From contig UBXG01000012.1 in assembly GCA_900469475.1 (NCBI GenBank), positions 62,001 through 126,000 of the forward strand: 64,000 nucleotides of DNA, in the 5' to 3' direction. The notes below the pieces were generated by a model. It was not told where the DNA came from and made no database searches. It was given only the letters and a program-made list of their open reading frames with translations. The translations under genes and the position numbers were made by a program. Position 1 is the stretch's first letter; each line of letters starts with the position of its first letter. The DNA is from Hyphomicrobiales bacterium (GTDB taxonomy: Bacteria; Pseudomonadota; Alphaproteobacteria; Rhizobiales; Rhizobiaceae). Below are positions 7,796 through 16,556 of the stretch, piece after piece.

Positions 7796-9061
7796 ATGGC
7801 TGAAATGAAGCTTCAGGAACTGAAAAATAAATCCCCGACCGATCTCCTGGCCTTTGCCGAATCGCTCGAGGTCGAAAACGCCAGCACGATGCGCAAACAG
7901 GAACTGATGTTTGCAATTCTGAAGGAATTGGCGAGCCAAGACGTAGAAATCATCGGCGAGGGCGTCGTCGAAGTTTTGCAGGACGGCTTCGGTTTCTTGC
8001 GTTCCGCGAATGCAAACTATCTTCCCGGTCCGGACGATATCTACATCTCCCCCTCCCAGATCCGCCGCTTCTCCTTGAAGACCGGCGACACGGTCGAGGG
8101 ACCGATCCGCGGACCGAAGGAAGGCGAACGTTATTTCGCGCTCCTTAAAGTCAACACCATCAATTTCGACGATCCGGAAAAGATCCGTCACAAGGTTCAC
8201 TTCGATAATCTGACGCCGCTCTATCCCAATGAGCGCTTCCGCATGGAACTCGACGTACCCACGTCGAAGGATCTTTCGCCCCGCGTGATCGATCTTGTTG
8301 CACCGCTCGGCAAGGGCCAGCGCGGCCTGATCGTCGCTCCGCCGCGCACGGGTAAGACCGTCCTGCTGCAGAACATCGCCCATTCGATCACCGCCAATCA
8401 TCCGGATTGCTACCTGATCGTTCTCTTGATCGACGAGCGTCCGGAAGAAGTGACTGATATGCAGCGCTCCGTCCGCGGCGAAGTCATCTCGTCGACCTTC
8501 GACGAGCCGGCCGTGCGCCATGTTCAGGTCGCCGAAATGGTCATCGAAAAGGCCAAGCGCCTCGTCGAGCACGGCCGCGACGTCGTCATCCTGCTCGATT
8601 CCATCACCCGCCTCGGCCGCGCCTACAACACCGTCGTCCCCTCTTCCGGCAAGGTCTTGACCGGTGGTGTCGACGCCAACGCCCTGCAGCGCCCGAAGCG
8701 CTTCTTCGGTGCCGCGCGTAATATCGAAGAAGGTGGTTCGCTGACGATCATCGCGACGGCCCTGATCGATACCGGCAGCCGCATGGATGAAGTGATCTTT
8801 GAAGAGTTCAAGGGTACCGGTAACTCGGAAATCGTTCTTGACCGTAAGGTGGCCGACAAGCGCATCTTCCCGGCGATGGATATCCTCAAGTCCGGTACGC
8901 GCAAGGAAGACCTTCTCGTTCCGCGCCAGGATCTGCAAAAGATCTTCGTTCTTCGCCGTATCCTCGCGCCCATGGGCACGACCGATGCGATCGAATTCCT
9001 GATCGACAAGCTCAAGCAGACGAAGAACAACCCGGATTTCTTCGATTCGATGAACACCTAA
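7796..9061 (+). CDS. rho: Transcription termination factor Rho
   Basis: 421 residues, a full-length ATP-dependent RNA helicase that ends untranslated and rut-containing transcripts. Residues 1-47 are the Rho N-terminal domain, about 50-120 the cold-shock-like RNA-binding domain with DGFGFLRS, and the rest is the RecA-like ATPase. The Walker A is APPRTGKT at about residue 180 and Walker B DVVILLDSITR near 265. The N-terminus MAEMKLQELKNKSPTDLL is the rhizobial form. A 200-base leader separates it from hemJ; it is pyrimidine-rich and may carry an autoregulatory site, but no specific element was identified. Position beside hemJ and mnmE near the origin is conserved. Confidence 0.98.
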   Translation: MAEMKLQELKNKSPTDLLAFAESLEVENASTMRKQELMFAILKELASQDVEIIGEGVVEVLQDGFGFLRSANANYLPGPDDIYISPSQIRRFSLKTGDTVEGPIRGPKEGERYFALLKVNTINFDDPEKIRHKVHFDNLTPLYPNERFRMELDVPTSKDLSPRVIDLVAPLGKGQRGLIVAPPRTGKTVLLQNIAHSITANHPDCYLIVLLIDERPEEVTDMQRSVRGEVISSTFDEPAVRHVQVAEMVIEKAKRLVEHGRDVVILLDSITRLGRAYNTVVPSSGKVLTGGVDANALQRPKRFFGAARNIEEGGSLTIIATALIDTGSRMDEVIFEEFKGTGNSEIVLDRKVADKRIFPAMDILKSGTRKEDLLVPRQDLQKIFVLRRILAPMGTTDAIEFLIDKLKQTKNNPDFFDSMNT

Positions 9062-9209
9062 CCTGCTACGGGATTGCTCCTGTCGAAGGATTATCGGTGT
9101 TGAATAGTGCTATGATCGGGCTGCGTTATGCGGCCCGATTTTGTTTTTGATGTATCGAACGTCGAAGTCAGAAATTCTTCGGCAATCGATTCGGATGCGG
9201 TTCAATCTG

Positions 9210-10529
9210 ATGTTGGCGACAAGCGAGACAATCTATGCACTATCCAGCGGCGGCTTGCCCGCTGGAGTTGCTGTGGTGCGTATCAGCGGAAATGGAGCCT
9301 TTCGCGCGGCCAAGTCGCTTGCTGGCGCGTTGCCGATGCCACGACAAGCGACTCTTAAAACGATTCGGACTCGTAACGATCTAATTATCGACCGAGCTCT
9401 TGTCCTGACTTTTCCCGGTCCTGCCTCCTTCACGGGTGAGGATTGCGTGGAAATTCACGTTCACGGCGGCAAGGCGGTGGTGAACGCGCTCCTCGACGAG
9501 CTCTCGAGGTTCGAAAACTTTCGCCTAGCGGAACATGGGGAGTTCTCCCGACGAGCGCTGGAAAATGGAAAGATGGATCTGGTGGAGGTAGAAGGCCTTG
9601 CCGATCTTATCAGCGCCGAAACCGAGATGCAGCGGCGGCTCGCAATGGAGCATGCCGCCGGGGGGCTATCGGACCTCTATAACAGCTGGGCAGATCGTTT
9701 AACGCGCGCGCGTGCTCTGATCGAAGCGGAGCTGGACTTTGCCGATGAGGATGATGTCCCCGGCTCCGTATCGGATATGGTCTGGGCGGATATGAAGCAA
9801 TTGCACCGCGAGCTGTCTGACCATCTTGCAGGCGCCGATCTCGGCGAGATTATTCGCGACGGGCTAAAGGTGGTGATCGCGGGCCCACCCAATGCCGGCA
9901 AATCCAGCCTGATGAACGCGCTAGCGAAGCGCGAAGTGGCGATTGTCACAGACATTGCCGGAACCACCCGTGACGTGCTGCACGTCGATCTGAATATCGA
10001 GGGATATGCAGTCAAGCTCTACGATACGGCGGGGCTTCGGGAGACTAACGAGATCGTCGAGCGTGAAGGCATTCGCCGTGCGTTACGCACAGTGGCAGAC
10101 GCAGATCTGGTTTTATCTCTGGCCGAAATCGGCGAGGAACCGCAACGCGCCTTTCCAGGCTTTGCCGGCAAGGTGCTGACTGTCGGAACAAAATCTGATA
10201 TTCACCCCGGCATTCACAATCGCTATGATGTAATGATTTCAGCCGTGGACGTCGCCGGATTGAATGAGTTGCATGAGCTTCTTCGGCGGGATTTGCAGGC
10301 ACGTTCGGGAATGCTGTCCCTGGCTCTTCCTAGCCGCTTGCGTCATCGCACATTGCTGACCGATAGCCTTGGTGCGGTGGCGGCGGCGCTCGCGTTCGAG
10401 GATCGAGGTCTGGATATTAGAGCGGAGTACTTGCGGCAGGCGGCCACGAGCTTGGGGCGCATAACCGGACGCGTCGATGTCGAAGATCTACTGGATGTGA
10501 TCTTCTCGGAATTCTGCATCGGCAAATGA
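9210..10529 (+). CDS. mnmE: tRNA uridine-5-carboxymethylaminomethyl synthesis GTPase MnmE
   Basis: 439 residues from the ATG at 9210. With MnmG it modifies U34 of certain tRNAs. The N-terminal domain binds formyl-tetrahydrofolate (IYALSSGGLPAGVAVVRISG), the G domain has GPPNAGKSS, DIAGTTRD and DTAGL, and the protein ends in FCIGK, the invariant C-terminal motif with the catalytic-region cysteine. The frame is open to 9141 but the family N-terminus begins at the MLATSETIYAL segment. No strong ribosome site is seen before 9210. The TGA stop (10527-10529) is the first three bases of a parS site, an unusual overlap. Confidence 0.96.
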   Translation: MLATSETIYALSSGGLPAGVAVVRISGNGAFRAAKSLAGALPMPRQATLKTIRTRNDLIIDRALVLTFPGPASFTGEDCVEIHVHGGKAVVNALLDELSRFENFRLAEHGEFSRRALENGKMDLVEVEGLADLISAETEMQRRLAMEHAAGGLSDLYNSWADRLTRARALIEAELDFADEDDVPGSVSDMVWADMKQLHRELSDHLAGADLGEIIRDGLKVVIAGPPNAGKSSLMNALAKREVAIVTDIAGTTRDVLHVDLNIEGYAVKLYDTAGLRETNEIVEREGIRRALRTVADADLVLSLAEIGEEPQRAFPGFAGKVLTVGTKSDIHPGIHNRYDVMISAVDVAGLNELHELLRRDLQARSGMLSLALPSRLRHRTLLTDSLGAVAAALAFEDRGLDIRAEYLRQAATSLGRITGRVDVEDLLDVIFSEFCIGK

Positions 10530-10542
10530 TTCACGTGAAACA
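10527..10542. promoter_or_regulatory. parS site overlapping the mnmE stop codon, 15 of 16 matches
   Basis: TGATTCACGTGAAACA differs from the consensus TGTTTCACGTGAAACA only at position 3. Its first three bases are the mnmE stop. Confidence 0.88.
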
Positions 10543-10565
10543 GAGAGCGGCATACCCTCGCTGAA

Positions 10566-10581
10566 CGTTTCACGTGAAACC
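10566..10581. promoter_or_regulatory. parS site in the mnmE-mnmG gap, 14 of 16 matches
   Basis: CGTTTCACGTGAAACC is a perfect palindromic 14-base core with only the two outermost consensus bases changed. It lies 23 bases after the previous parS, in the 104-base gap before mnmG. Confidence 0.9.
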
Positions 10582-10633
10582 TTCTTGACTCCTGAAATTG
10601 GTGTGCCAAACAAACGGCACGGCCGAGGACTTG

Positions 10634-12517
10634 ATGATGTTCGATAAAGCGTATGATGTGATTGTTGTGGGCGGTGGTCATGCAGGGAGCGAAGCTGCCG
10701 CTGCATCGGCGCGCTTGGGCGCGCGCACGGCGCTCGTGACGCATAGGCGCGAGACGATCGGTGTCATGTCCTGCAATCCCGCGATTGGCGGACTTGGCAA
10801 GGGTCACCTGGTTCGCGAAATTGACGCTCTTGACGGCTTGATGGGCCGCGTCGCGGATGCGGCGGGCATTCAATTTCGCATGCTCAATCGCAAGAAAGGC
10901 CCGGCGGTGCGAGGCCCCCGCACGCAGGCGGATCGGAAGCTGTATCGCCTGGCCATGCAGGCAGAGATCGCCGCCATCGATAATCTCGATGTTATAGAGG
11001 GTGACGCTTTCGATCTTGCCTTTGAGCACGGCCGCGTGTCCGCCGTGATCTTGAAGGAGGGGCGTCATATTCCCTGTGGGGCCGTCGTCCTGACAACAGG
11101 GACTTTTCTTCGCGGCCTTATCCACATCGGCGATAGAAAGATACCGGCGGGCCGCGTCGGAGAAGAACCCTCTATTGGACTCTCGAATACGTTGCTCCGG
11201 CATGGACTGGCATTGGGTCGGTTGAAGACCGGGACACCTGCCCGGCTTGATGGTGCAACGATCGATTGGGACTCGGTCGGGCGTCAGGGTGCGGATGAAG
11301 ATCCGACGCCTTTTTCCTTCATGACGGATGCTATCGTGAATCCGCAGATCGAATGCGGTGTTACCCGCACGACGCCGGAAACGCATAGAATTATTGCTGA
11401 AAACCTGAAGCGGTCGGCGATGTATTCAGGGCAGATTGAAGGTGTCGGGCCACGCTATTGTCCTTCCATAGAGGACAAGATCGTCAAGTTCGGCGAGCGT
11501 GATGGCCACCAGATCTTTCTGGAGCCAGAAGGTTTGGACGACACTACGGTCTACCCGAACGGCATATCCACGTCCCTGCCGGAGGACGTTCAAGAGGAAT
11601 TCGTCAGGACCATTCCGGGTCTGGAACGAGTTCGCATTCTTCAACATGCGTACGCGATCGAATACGACCATGTCGATCCGCGCGAATTGAAGCTGTCCCT
11701 GGAAGTGGAAAAGATTCCCGGCCTTTTTCTGGCAGGCCAGATCAATGGTACAACGGGATATGAAGAAGCTGGCGCTCAGGGGCTCGTTGCGGGACTGAAT
11801 GCTGCGCGTCTAGCGGCGGGCGGCGAATCAATCGAGTTCAGTCGGACGGAATCCTATATTGGGGTGATGATTGACGATTTGACCTCGCGCGGTGTCGCGG
11901 AACCTTATCGCATGTTTACATCGCGGGCGGAGTATCGCTTATCGCTGCGGGCAGACAACGCAGACGTTCGTCTGACGCCGATGGGTATTGCCGTAGGCTG
12001 CGTCGGTTCTGATCGGGCCATGCGCTTCGAGCAGTATATAAAGACTCTTGACCAGGCCCGCGATCGCTTGAAGAGCTTGACGGTTACGCCGAATGAAGCA
12101 GAACGCGCCGGAATGCATCTTAACAAGGATGGCCAACGCCGCTCGGCTTATGAGCTTCTTTCGCATCCGGGCCAGTCCATTGAAAGTCTCTCGCACATTT
12201 GGCCGGAACTGCATTCAATGCAGCGAAGGATTGGCGAGGCGATAGAAATCGAGGCGGCCTACGCCGTTTATATGGATCGCCAGACCGCCGATATCGTTCA
12301 GGCTCGGAGAGAGGAAGAGCGTGCCATACCGGCAGAATTCGACTTCTCCGTTATTTCGGGATTATCCAACGAGCTGAAGCAGAAGCTCACGGCCGCCCGC
12401 CCCAAGAATATCGCGCAAGCATCACGCCTTGACGGAATGACGCCGGCTGCGATCTCTTTGCTGTTGGCTTATCTAAGGAAGTTGGGTACAGCCGAAGAGC
12501 AGAAACTCGTTTCCTGA
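10634..12517 (+). CDS. mnmG: tRNA uridine-5-carboxymethylaminomethyl synthesis protein MnmG
   Basis: 627 residues from the ATG at 10634; an adjacent ATG at 10637 has better spacing from the upstream GAGGA, so either may be used. MnmG is the FAD- and NADH-dependent partner of MnmE. The N-terminal FAD-binding motif is VVGGGHAGSEAA. Characteristic segments are MSCNPAIGGLGKGHLVREIDALDG, PAVRGPRTQADR and the later GTTGYEEAGAQG. The C-terminal helical domain that contacts tRNA and MnmE is complete. A parS pair lies just upstream, so ParB binding could affect its transcription, but this is inference. It is followed by rsmG after 26 bases. Confidence 0.97.
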   Translation: MMFDKAYDVIVVGGGHAGSEAAAASARLGARTALVTHRRETIGVMSCNPAIGGLGKGHLVREIDALDGLMGRVADAAGIQFRMLNRKKGPAVRGPRTQADRKLYRLAMQAEIAAIDNLDVIEGDAFDLAFEHGRVSAVILKEGRHIPCGAVVLTTGTFLRGLIHIGDRKIPAGRVGEEPSIGLSNTLLRHGLALGRLKTGTPARLDGATIDWDSVGRQGADEDPTPFSFMTDAIVNPQIECGVTRTTPETHRIIAENLKRSAMYSGQIEGVGPRYCPSIEDKIVKFGERDGHQIFLEPEGLDDTTVYPNGISTSLPEDVQEEFVRTIPGLERVRILQHAYAIEYDHVDPRELKLSLEVEKIPGLFLAGQINGTTGYEEAGAQGLVAGLNAARLAAGGESIEFSRTESYIGVMIDDLTSRGVAEPYRMFTSRAEYRLSLRADNADVRLTPMGIAVGCVGSDRAMRFEQYIKTLDQARDRLKSLTVTPNEAERAGMHLNKDGQRRSAYELLSHPGQSIESLSHIWPELHSMQRRIGEAIEIEAAYAVYMDRQTADIVQARREEERAIPAEFDFSVISGLSNELKQKLTAARPKNIAQASRLDGMTPAAISLLLAYLRKLGTAEEQKLVS

Positions 12518-12543
12518 CAATACAAGGTTAGAGAGTCCATAAT

Positions 12544-13161
12544 ATGGAATTGAACGGCGTACGTGTTTCACGTGAAACACAGGAGCGGCTGCAGCATTTT
12601 GCACAACTCTTTCAAAAATGGGCAAAGACCATCAATCTTGTCGCGCCGTCCACAATCGATGATCTCTGGCGTCGCCATATCTCGGACAGTGCGCAGATTT
12701 TTCAATTGCATCCCGTAACCGATCATTGGGTTGATTTGGGAAGCGGTGGCGGATTTCCGGGCGTGATAACTGCGATCCTGCTTGCAGAAAAAGGCGCAGG
12801 TCATGTCGATCTGGTCGAGAGCAATCAGAAGAAAGCTGCTTTTCTGCGCGTCTGTCTGCGTGAATGCGATGCCCGCGGCGCGGTTCATGCCATTCGTATC
12901 GAAGAGGCACCCGCAGCCATCCAAAACTGCGATATGATCTCCGCTCGCGCCCTTGCGGAGCTTGAGACATTGCTGGACTACGCGGAGCCTTGGCTCATGC
13001 GCAATGAAAATCTCCGCCTTCTGCTGCACAAAGGCCGGGATTACGAGCGGGAGCTTCAGAAAGCCCGTGGTCGTTGGCAATTCGATCTGGTAAAACATCA
13101 GAGTGTCGTTGAGCGAGATTCGGTTATTTTGGAATTCAGCCACCTTCGACGCCTGATTTAA
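12544..13161 (+). CDS. rsmG: 16S rRNA (guanine-N7) methyltransferase RsmG
   Basis: 205 residues, formerly GidB. It methylates G527 of 16S rRNA (E. coli numbering) using S-adenosylmethionine. The SAM-binding core is WVDLGSGGGFPGV at about residue 62, followed by VDLVESNQKKAAFL. The N-terminal FQKWAKTINLVAPSTIDDLWRRHISDS is typical. A perfect parS 16-mer at 12564-12579 encodes residues 8-12 (VSRET), so this N-terminal stretch is shared between protein and segregation function. parA begins 12 bases after the stop, so rsmG, parA and parB probably form an operon. Confidence 0.96.
   Translation: MELNGVRVSRETQERLQHFAQLFQKWAKTINLVAPSTIDDLWRRHISDSAQIFQLHPVTDHWVDLGSGGGFPGVITAILLAEKGAGHVDLVESNQKKAAFLRVCLRECDARGAVHAIRIEEAPAAIQNCDMISARALAELETLLDYAEPWLMRNENLRLLLHKGRDYERELQKARGRWQFDLVKHQSVVERDSVILEFSHLRRLI
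12564..12579. promoter_or_regulatory. Perfect parS site inside rsmG
   Basis: TGTTTCACGTGAAACA is an exact match to the chromosomal parS consensus. It lies within codons 7-12 of rsmG, 1.4 kb upstream of parB. Confidence 0.96.
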
Positions 13162-13173
13162 CCATAATTGGAT

Positions 13174-13980
13174 ATGCGGCAGATGATCGGCGAGCGAAAC
13201 CGGATTATTACCATCGCAAATCAAAAGGGCGGCGTCGGCAAGACGACGACGGCAATCAACCTCGCGACGGCCCTTGCCGCCATTGGCGAGCGTGTCCTCA
13301 TCGTCGATCTCGATCCGCAGGGCAATGCTAGCACGGGTTTGGGTATTGAACGGCGCGATCGCAAATTGTCTTCCTATGATCTGCTCGTCGGTAGCCACGG
13401 TATCATGGACACGGTGCAGGAAACGGCCGTACCGAATCTCTTTATTGTGCCGTCGACGATGGATCTGCTCGGGATTGAGATGGAGATTGCGCAGCAATCC
13501 GATCGCGTCTTCAAGCTGCGCCGTGCGTTGAATACGCCGGACGCTCTCTCCTTTTCCTATATTCTCGTTGATTGCCCACCCTCGTTCAATCTCCTGACGA
13601 TGAACGCGATGGCTGCGGCGCATTCCGTTTTGGTGCCGTTACAATGCGAATTTTTCGCCCTGGAAGGCCTCAGTCAATTGCTGGAGACGGTCGATCAGGT
13701 TCGGCGCACGGTCAATCCATCCCTGGACATCCAGGGGATCGTCCTAACCATGTTCGATTCCCGTAATAATCTAGCGCAGCAAGTGGTGAGCGACGTACGG
13801 ACCCATCTGGGCGAAAAGGTCTACCACACGTTGATTCCACGCAACGTGCGCGTGTCCGAGGCGCCTTCCTATGGCAAACCAGCCATTCTTTACGATCTGA
13901 AGTGCGCCGGCAGCCAAGCCTATCTCCAACTGGCTTCCGAAGTCATTCAAAGAGAGCGGCAGCGGAAAGCTGCCGCCTGA
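13174..13980 (+). CDS. parA: Chromosome-partitioning ATPase ParA
   Basis: 268 residues from the ATG at 13174; a second ATG at 13183 and a TTG at 13168 are also possible, and none has a strong ribosome site. The deviant Walker A motif ANQKGGVGKTTT is at residues 17-28, with DLDPQGNAST and VDCPPSFNLL following. ParA binds DNA nonspecifically when ATP-bound and drives ParB-parS complexes apart during segregation. It belongs to the short chromosomal type without an N-terminal DNA-binding domain, unlike RepA of rhizobial repABC plasmids. parB follows 33 bases later. Confidence 0.97.
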   Translation: MRQMIGERNRIITIANQKGGVGKTTTAINLATALAAIGERVLIVDLDPQGNASTGLGIERRDRKLSSYDLLVGSHGIMDTVQETAVPNLFIVPSTMDLLGIEMEIAQQSDRVFKLRRALNTPDALSFSYILVDCPPSFNLLTMNAMAAAHSVLVPLQCEFFALEGLSQLLETVDQVRRTVNPSLDIQGIVLTMFDSRNNLAQQVVSDVRTHLGEKVYHTLIPRNVRVSEAPSYGKPAILYDLKCAGSQAYLQLASEVIQRERQRKAAA

Positions 13981-14013
13981 TATCTAGTATTTGTTTCAGG
14001 GTGAGTATCGGCA

Positions 14014-14898
14014 ATGAATGATGATCTTTCGAAGCGGCGCCTTGGGCGCGGACTGGCGGCTCTCATCGGGGAGATGGACCAGCCGACGCCCGTGGATGCA
14101 AGCCGACCGGCGGTCAATCCCGATCGCTTGGTCCCGATCGAATTCATCAGCCGCAACCCGCGCAATCCTCGCCGCTATTTCGACGAGACCGAGTTGCATG
14201 ATCTTGCCAGCTCCATTCGCCAACATGGCATCGTACAGCCGGTCGTCGTTCGCACCACCTCGGTCGATCGCTATGAGATCATTGCCGGTGAACGGCGCTG
14301 GCGGGCGGCGCAGCTTGCCGGTCTGATCGAAATTCCAGTGATCGTTCGCGATGTCGATGACAAGACAGCGCTTGAGATCGCCATTGTCGAGAATGTGCAG
14401 CGAGCGGATCTCAATCCCCTGGAAGAGGCGCTGGGTTACGAGCAGCTGATTGCCGAACACGGCTATACGCAAAACGATCTCGGTGAAATCATCGGCAAGA
14501 GCCGCAGCCATGTCGCCAACTCTCTGCGTTTGTTGAAGCTCCCCGACCCGGTGCGTGATATGCTTGCCGCGGGTTCGCTTTCCGCCGGCCATGCCCGCGC
14601 CCTGGTTTCAACCTCCGATCCGACAGGGCTTGCGAGAACCGTTGTTTCAAAGGGCATGTCGGTTCGCGATGCCGAGCGTCTCGCGCAGAACGACATTAAG
14701 GCTCAGAATGACCCCCGCCCCGCCGGCGCGCGCAGGGATGAAAAGGATTCCGATACGCTGGCGCTCGAGCGCACACTGTCGGACACGCTCGGGCTGGATG
14801 TCTCGATCAATCACCGCGGCAATGGCGGCCAGGTGAAAATCAGCTATAAGACGCTGGAGCAGCTTGAAGAGATATGCCGGCTGCTGGAGCGCCGGTAA
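14014..14898 (+). CDS. parB: Chromosome-partitioning protein ParB
   Basis: 294 residues. It binds parS, spreads as a CTP-dependent sliding clamp, and stimulates ParA. The N-terminal region carries LGRGLAALIGE, which contacts ParA. The CTP-binding domain has NPRNPRRYFDE and GERRWRA at about residue 92. The helix-turn-helix lies in TQNDLGEIIGKSRSHVANSLRLLKLP near residue 150, and the C-terminal dimerisation segment is LEQLEEICRLLER. Its binding sites are seen in this window at 4146, 10527, 10566, 12564, 14968 and 43389. It ends in a short gap before convergent holA. Confidence 0.97.
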   Translation: MNDDLSKRRLGRGLAALIGEMDQPTPVDASRPAVNPDRLVPIEFISRNPRNPRRYFDETELHDLASSIRQHGIVQPVVVRTTSVDRYEIIAGERRWRAAQLAGLIEIPVIVRDVDDKTALEIAIVENVQRADLNPLEEALGYEQLIAEHGYTQNDLGEIIGKSRSHVANSLRLLKLPDPVRDMLAAGSLSAGHARALVSTSDPTGLARTVVSKGMSVRDAERLAQNDIKAQNDPRPAGARRDEKDSDTLALERTLSDTLGLDVSINHRGNGGQVKISYKTLEQLEEICRLLERR

Positions 14899-14967
14899 CA
14901 CAGAGAAAATGCAATAAGAACAATATATTAGCGGAGAGCTCTGGCTTTTCCGAGATTTGCGCGCGCT

Positions 14968-14983
14968 TGATTCCCGTGAAACA
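14968..14983. promoter_or_regulatory. Degenerate parS-like site after parB, 14 of 16 matches
   Basis: TGATTCCCGTGAAACA differs at positions 3 and 7; position 7 breaks the central CACGTG. It lies between parB and the holA stop, so location supports it, but the core change may weaken binding. Confidence 0.5.
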
Positions 14984-15002
14984 TCAGCCCTTGCGGGCTG
15001 AT
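14983..15002. terminator. Hairpin at the parB-holA convergence
   Basis: ATCAGCCC-TTGC-GGGCTGAT is a perfect 8-base stem. It contains the holA stop codon and lacks a long T-run, so termination efficiency is uncertain. Confidence 0.55.
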
Positions 15003-16021
15003 TGGAGAGTGGTCGCAAGCAGCGTTTGCGTTGCGATCGTATCTTCGAGGCTGGCGCGCTGACGTGTCTGCAGAATGGCCATTTGCAGCCTGTTCATCTC
15101 GCGGGCAATGGCGGGAGCGTTCCAGCTTTTCAGCGCCTGCTCGATCACGGGCTTTCGTCTGAAATGGAGATGGCGCCCATGCGTCTGCATGACCTGAGCG
15201 GGTGCGAGGCGCTTTTCATCCATCTCGGCCCGCATCGTGTCAAGCATCTGAAACTGCCTCAGACAGCCTTGCAAAACGAGAAACATCGGCGTTTTGGACG
15301 AGGCGATTTTCTGCATGGCATGTAGAAAGGCGCTGGAATCCCCTTTAAGAATCGCATCAACGGCATCGTCGGTGGAAATGGCGCTGGCATCGCCAATAAT
15401 TTCGATCACGTGCTCTTCTTCGATCGTCCCCTGCCCGCGGCAGTAAAGCGCGAGCTTGCGCACTTCGTTGCGCGAGGCGATGCGGTCGCCACCGAGAAGT
15501 TCGAGCAGCGCCTGGCGGGCAGCAGATGAGATGCGCAGGCCTTCATTCGCCAATTCGGTATCGATCAGATTGTTGAGGGCTCTTGCGTCATCGGCATAGC
15601 AGGGAATGGTCGCGACAGTTCGAGCCGGCTCTGCCACCTTGCGCAATCCCGATCCCTTCTTGAGATCGCCGGCTTCGACGATGACAAAACTGGCATCGGG
15701 CGGATTGTCCGCGATGATCTGCAGCGCATCGACCAGCGCCTTCTCATTGGCGGCGCCGCGAATCCAGACGAGCTTTTCGCCGCCGAACAGGCCGATCGCG
15801 TTGACTTCGTCAAGCAGGCGGCCAGCGTCATTCTGCAGGTCGCCGACGTCGAGCTTTATGAGGGAAAATGCGTCTTTGAGATCAACGCCCGTCTTGCCGG
15901 CAATCTGCGCGGCGCGTTCGGAAACGAGACCGCGATCCGGACCGTAGATCACGAAGATCCGGTAATTGCGCGCGGCATTCTGCAGGAATCCGTCAAATTC
16001 ATGAGACTTGATTTCTGCCAT
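14984..16021 (-). CDS. holA: DNA polymerase III delta subunit
   Basis: 345 residues. Delta opens the beta sliding clamp within the clamp-loader complex. The N-terminal EFDGFLQNAARNYRIFVIYGPDRGLVSERA is the pseudo-AAA+ region typical of HolA, with a GPD-type degenerate P-loop, and the C-terminal collar domain includes SSKTPMFLVLQGCLRQFQML. Length matches the family. It lies 13 bases after lptE, in the same leftward leuS-lptE-holA order found in many proteobacteria. It converges with parB and shares a hairpin at the end. Confidence 0.95.
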   Translation of the reverse strand: MAEIKSHEFDGFLQNAARNYRIFVIYGPDRGLVSERAAQIAGKTGVDLKDAFSLIKLDVGDLQNDAGRLLDEVNAIGLFGGEKLVWIRGAANEKALVDALQIIADNPPDASFVIVEAGDLKKGSGLRKVAEPARTVATIPCYADDARALNNLIDTELANEGLRISSAARQALLELLGGDRIASRNEVRKLALYCRGQGTIEEEHVIEIIGDASAISTDDAVDAILKGDSSAFLHAMQKIASSKTPMFLVLQGCLRQFQMLDTMRAEMDEKRLAPAQVMQTHGRHLHFRRKPVIEQALKSWNAPAIAREMNRLQMAILQTRQRASLEDTIATQTLLATTLQSARKG

Positions 16022-16034
16022 GCCGCGCTCTCTA

Positions 16035-16556
16035 TCAGCGGCTGAGCGCGGCGCCGATGTCGGCTGCTACTATCTCGGCGACTTCACGGGCGGCACGGTC
16101 TTCCGAATCACGGATTGCGCGCTGCTTGGCAAATTCCTGCGTCGGGAAGTCGACCAGTGAAGTTACCGCGCGGCTACCGGACTTGATGATCTTGCCGGTG
16201 CTGATCTCCTTCAATGTGAAGGAGGCGGTCACAGTCGTGCGGCCTGCGGCCGACGTACTCGAAGACGGCAGATAAAGCACGCCGCCGGTGCCGGAGCTGA
16301 CGCTCAGGTCGACACTGTATTTCGGCGTCTTGGTCTCCCCTGCACCGCGCCCGGCGATGAAGATCAGCTGGTTGCGCACCTGGAGGCCCACGCGCGTGTT
16401 GACGTCAGAGAAGGAAACTTCCGACAGCTTCTGCGTCACGCCCGTGCTGACGGCATAGAGCGGTCGAACCTGACATGCAGACAGGAGGCCGACAACGGCC
16501 ACCAGAGACGCAACGCCAGCCATGCGGGCGAATTTAAAAAGTCTATCAGACGACAA
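16035..16556 (-). CDS. lptE: LPS-assembly lipoprotein LptE
   Basis: 173 residues from a TTG at 16556. LptE is the outer-membrane lipoprotein that plugs LptD and helps place lipopolysaccharide in the outer leaflet. A lipoprotein signal peptide is seen, with lipobox LLSAC (Cys at about 28) followed by QVRPLYA, the usual mature N-terminus. The TTG is preferred because it supplies a basic n-region (DRLFKFAR) and has GAGGA about nine bases before it; an ATG at 16523 would leave a signal without charge. The start overlaps the 3' end of leuS by 11 bases. Sequence conservation in LptE is low, so synteny with leuS and holA carries much of the call. Confidence 0.87.
   Translation of the reverse strand: MSSDRLFKFARMAGVASLVAVVGLLSACQVRPLYAVSTGVTQKLSEVSFSDVNTRVGLQVRNQLIFIAGRGAGETKTPKYSVDLSVSSGTGGVLYLPSSSTSAAGRTTVTASFTLKEISTGKIIKSGSRAVTSLVDFPTQEFAKQRAIRDSEDRAAREVAEIVAADIGAALSR

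Noticed and set aside
7772..8938. Long open frame antisense to rho (388 codons).
   Set aside because: It mirrors rho codon structure in a GC-rich genome and has no recognisable domain. The rho frame is unambiguous.
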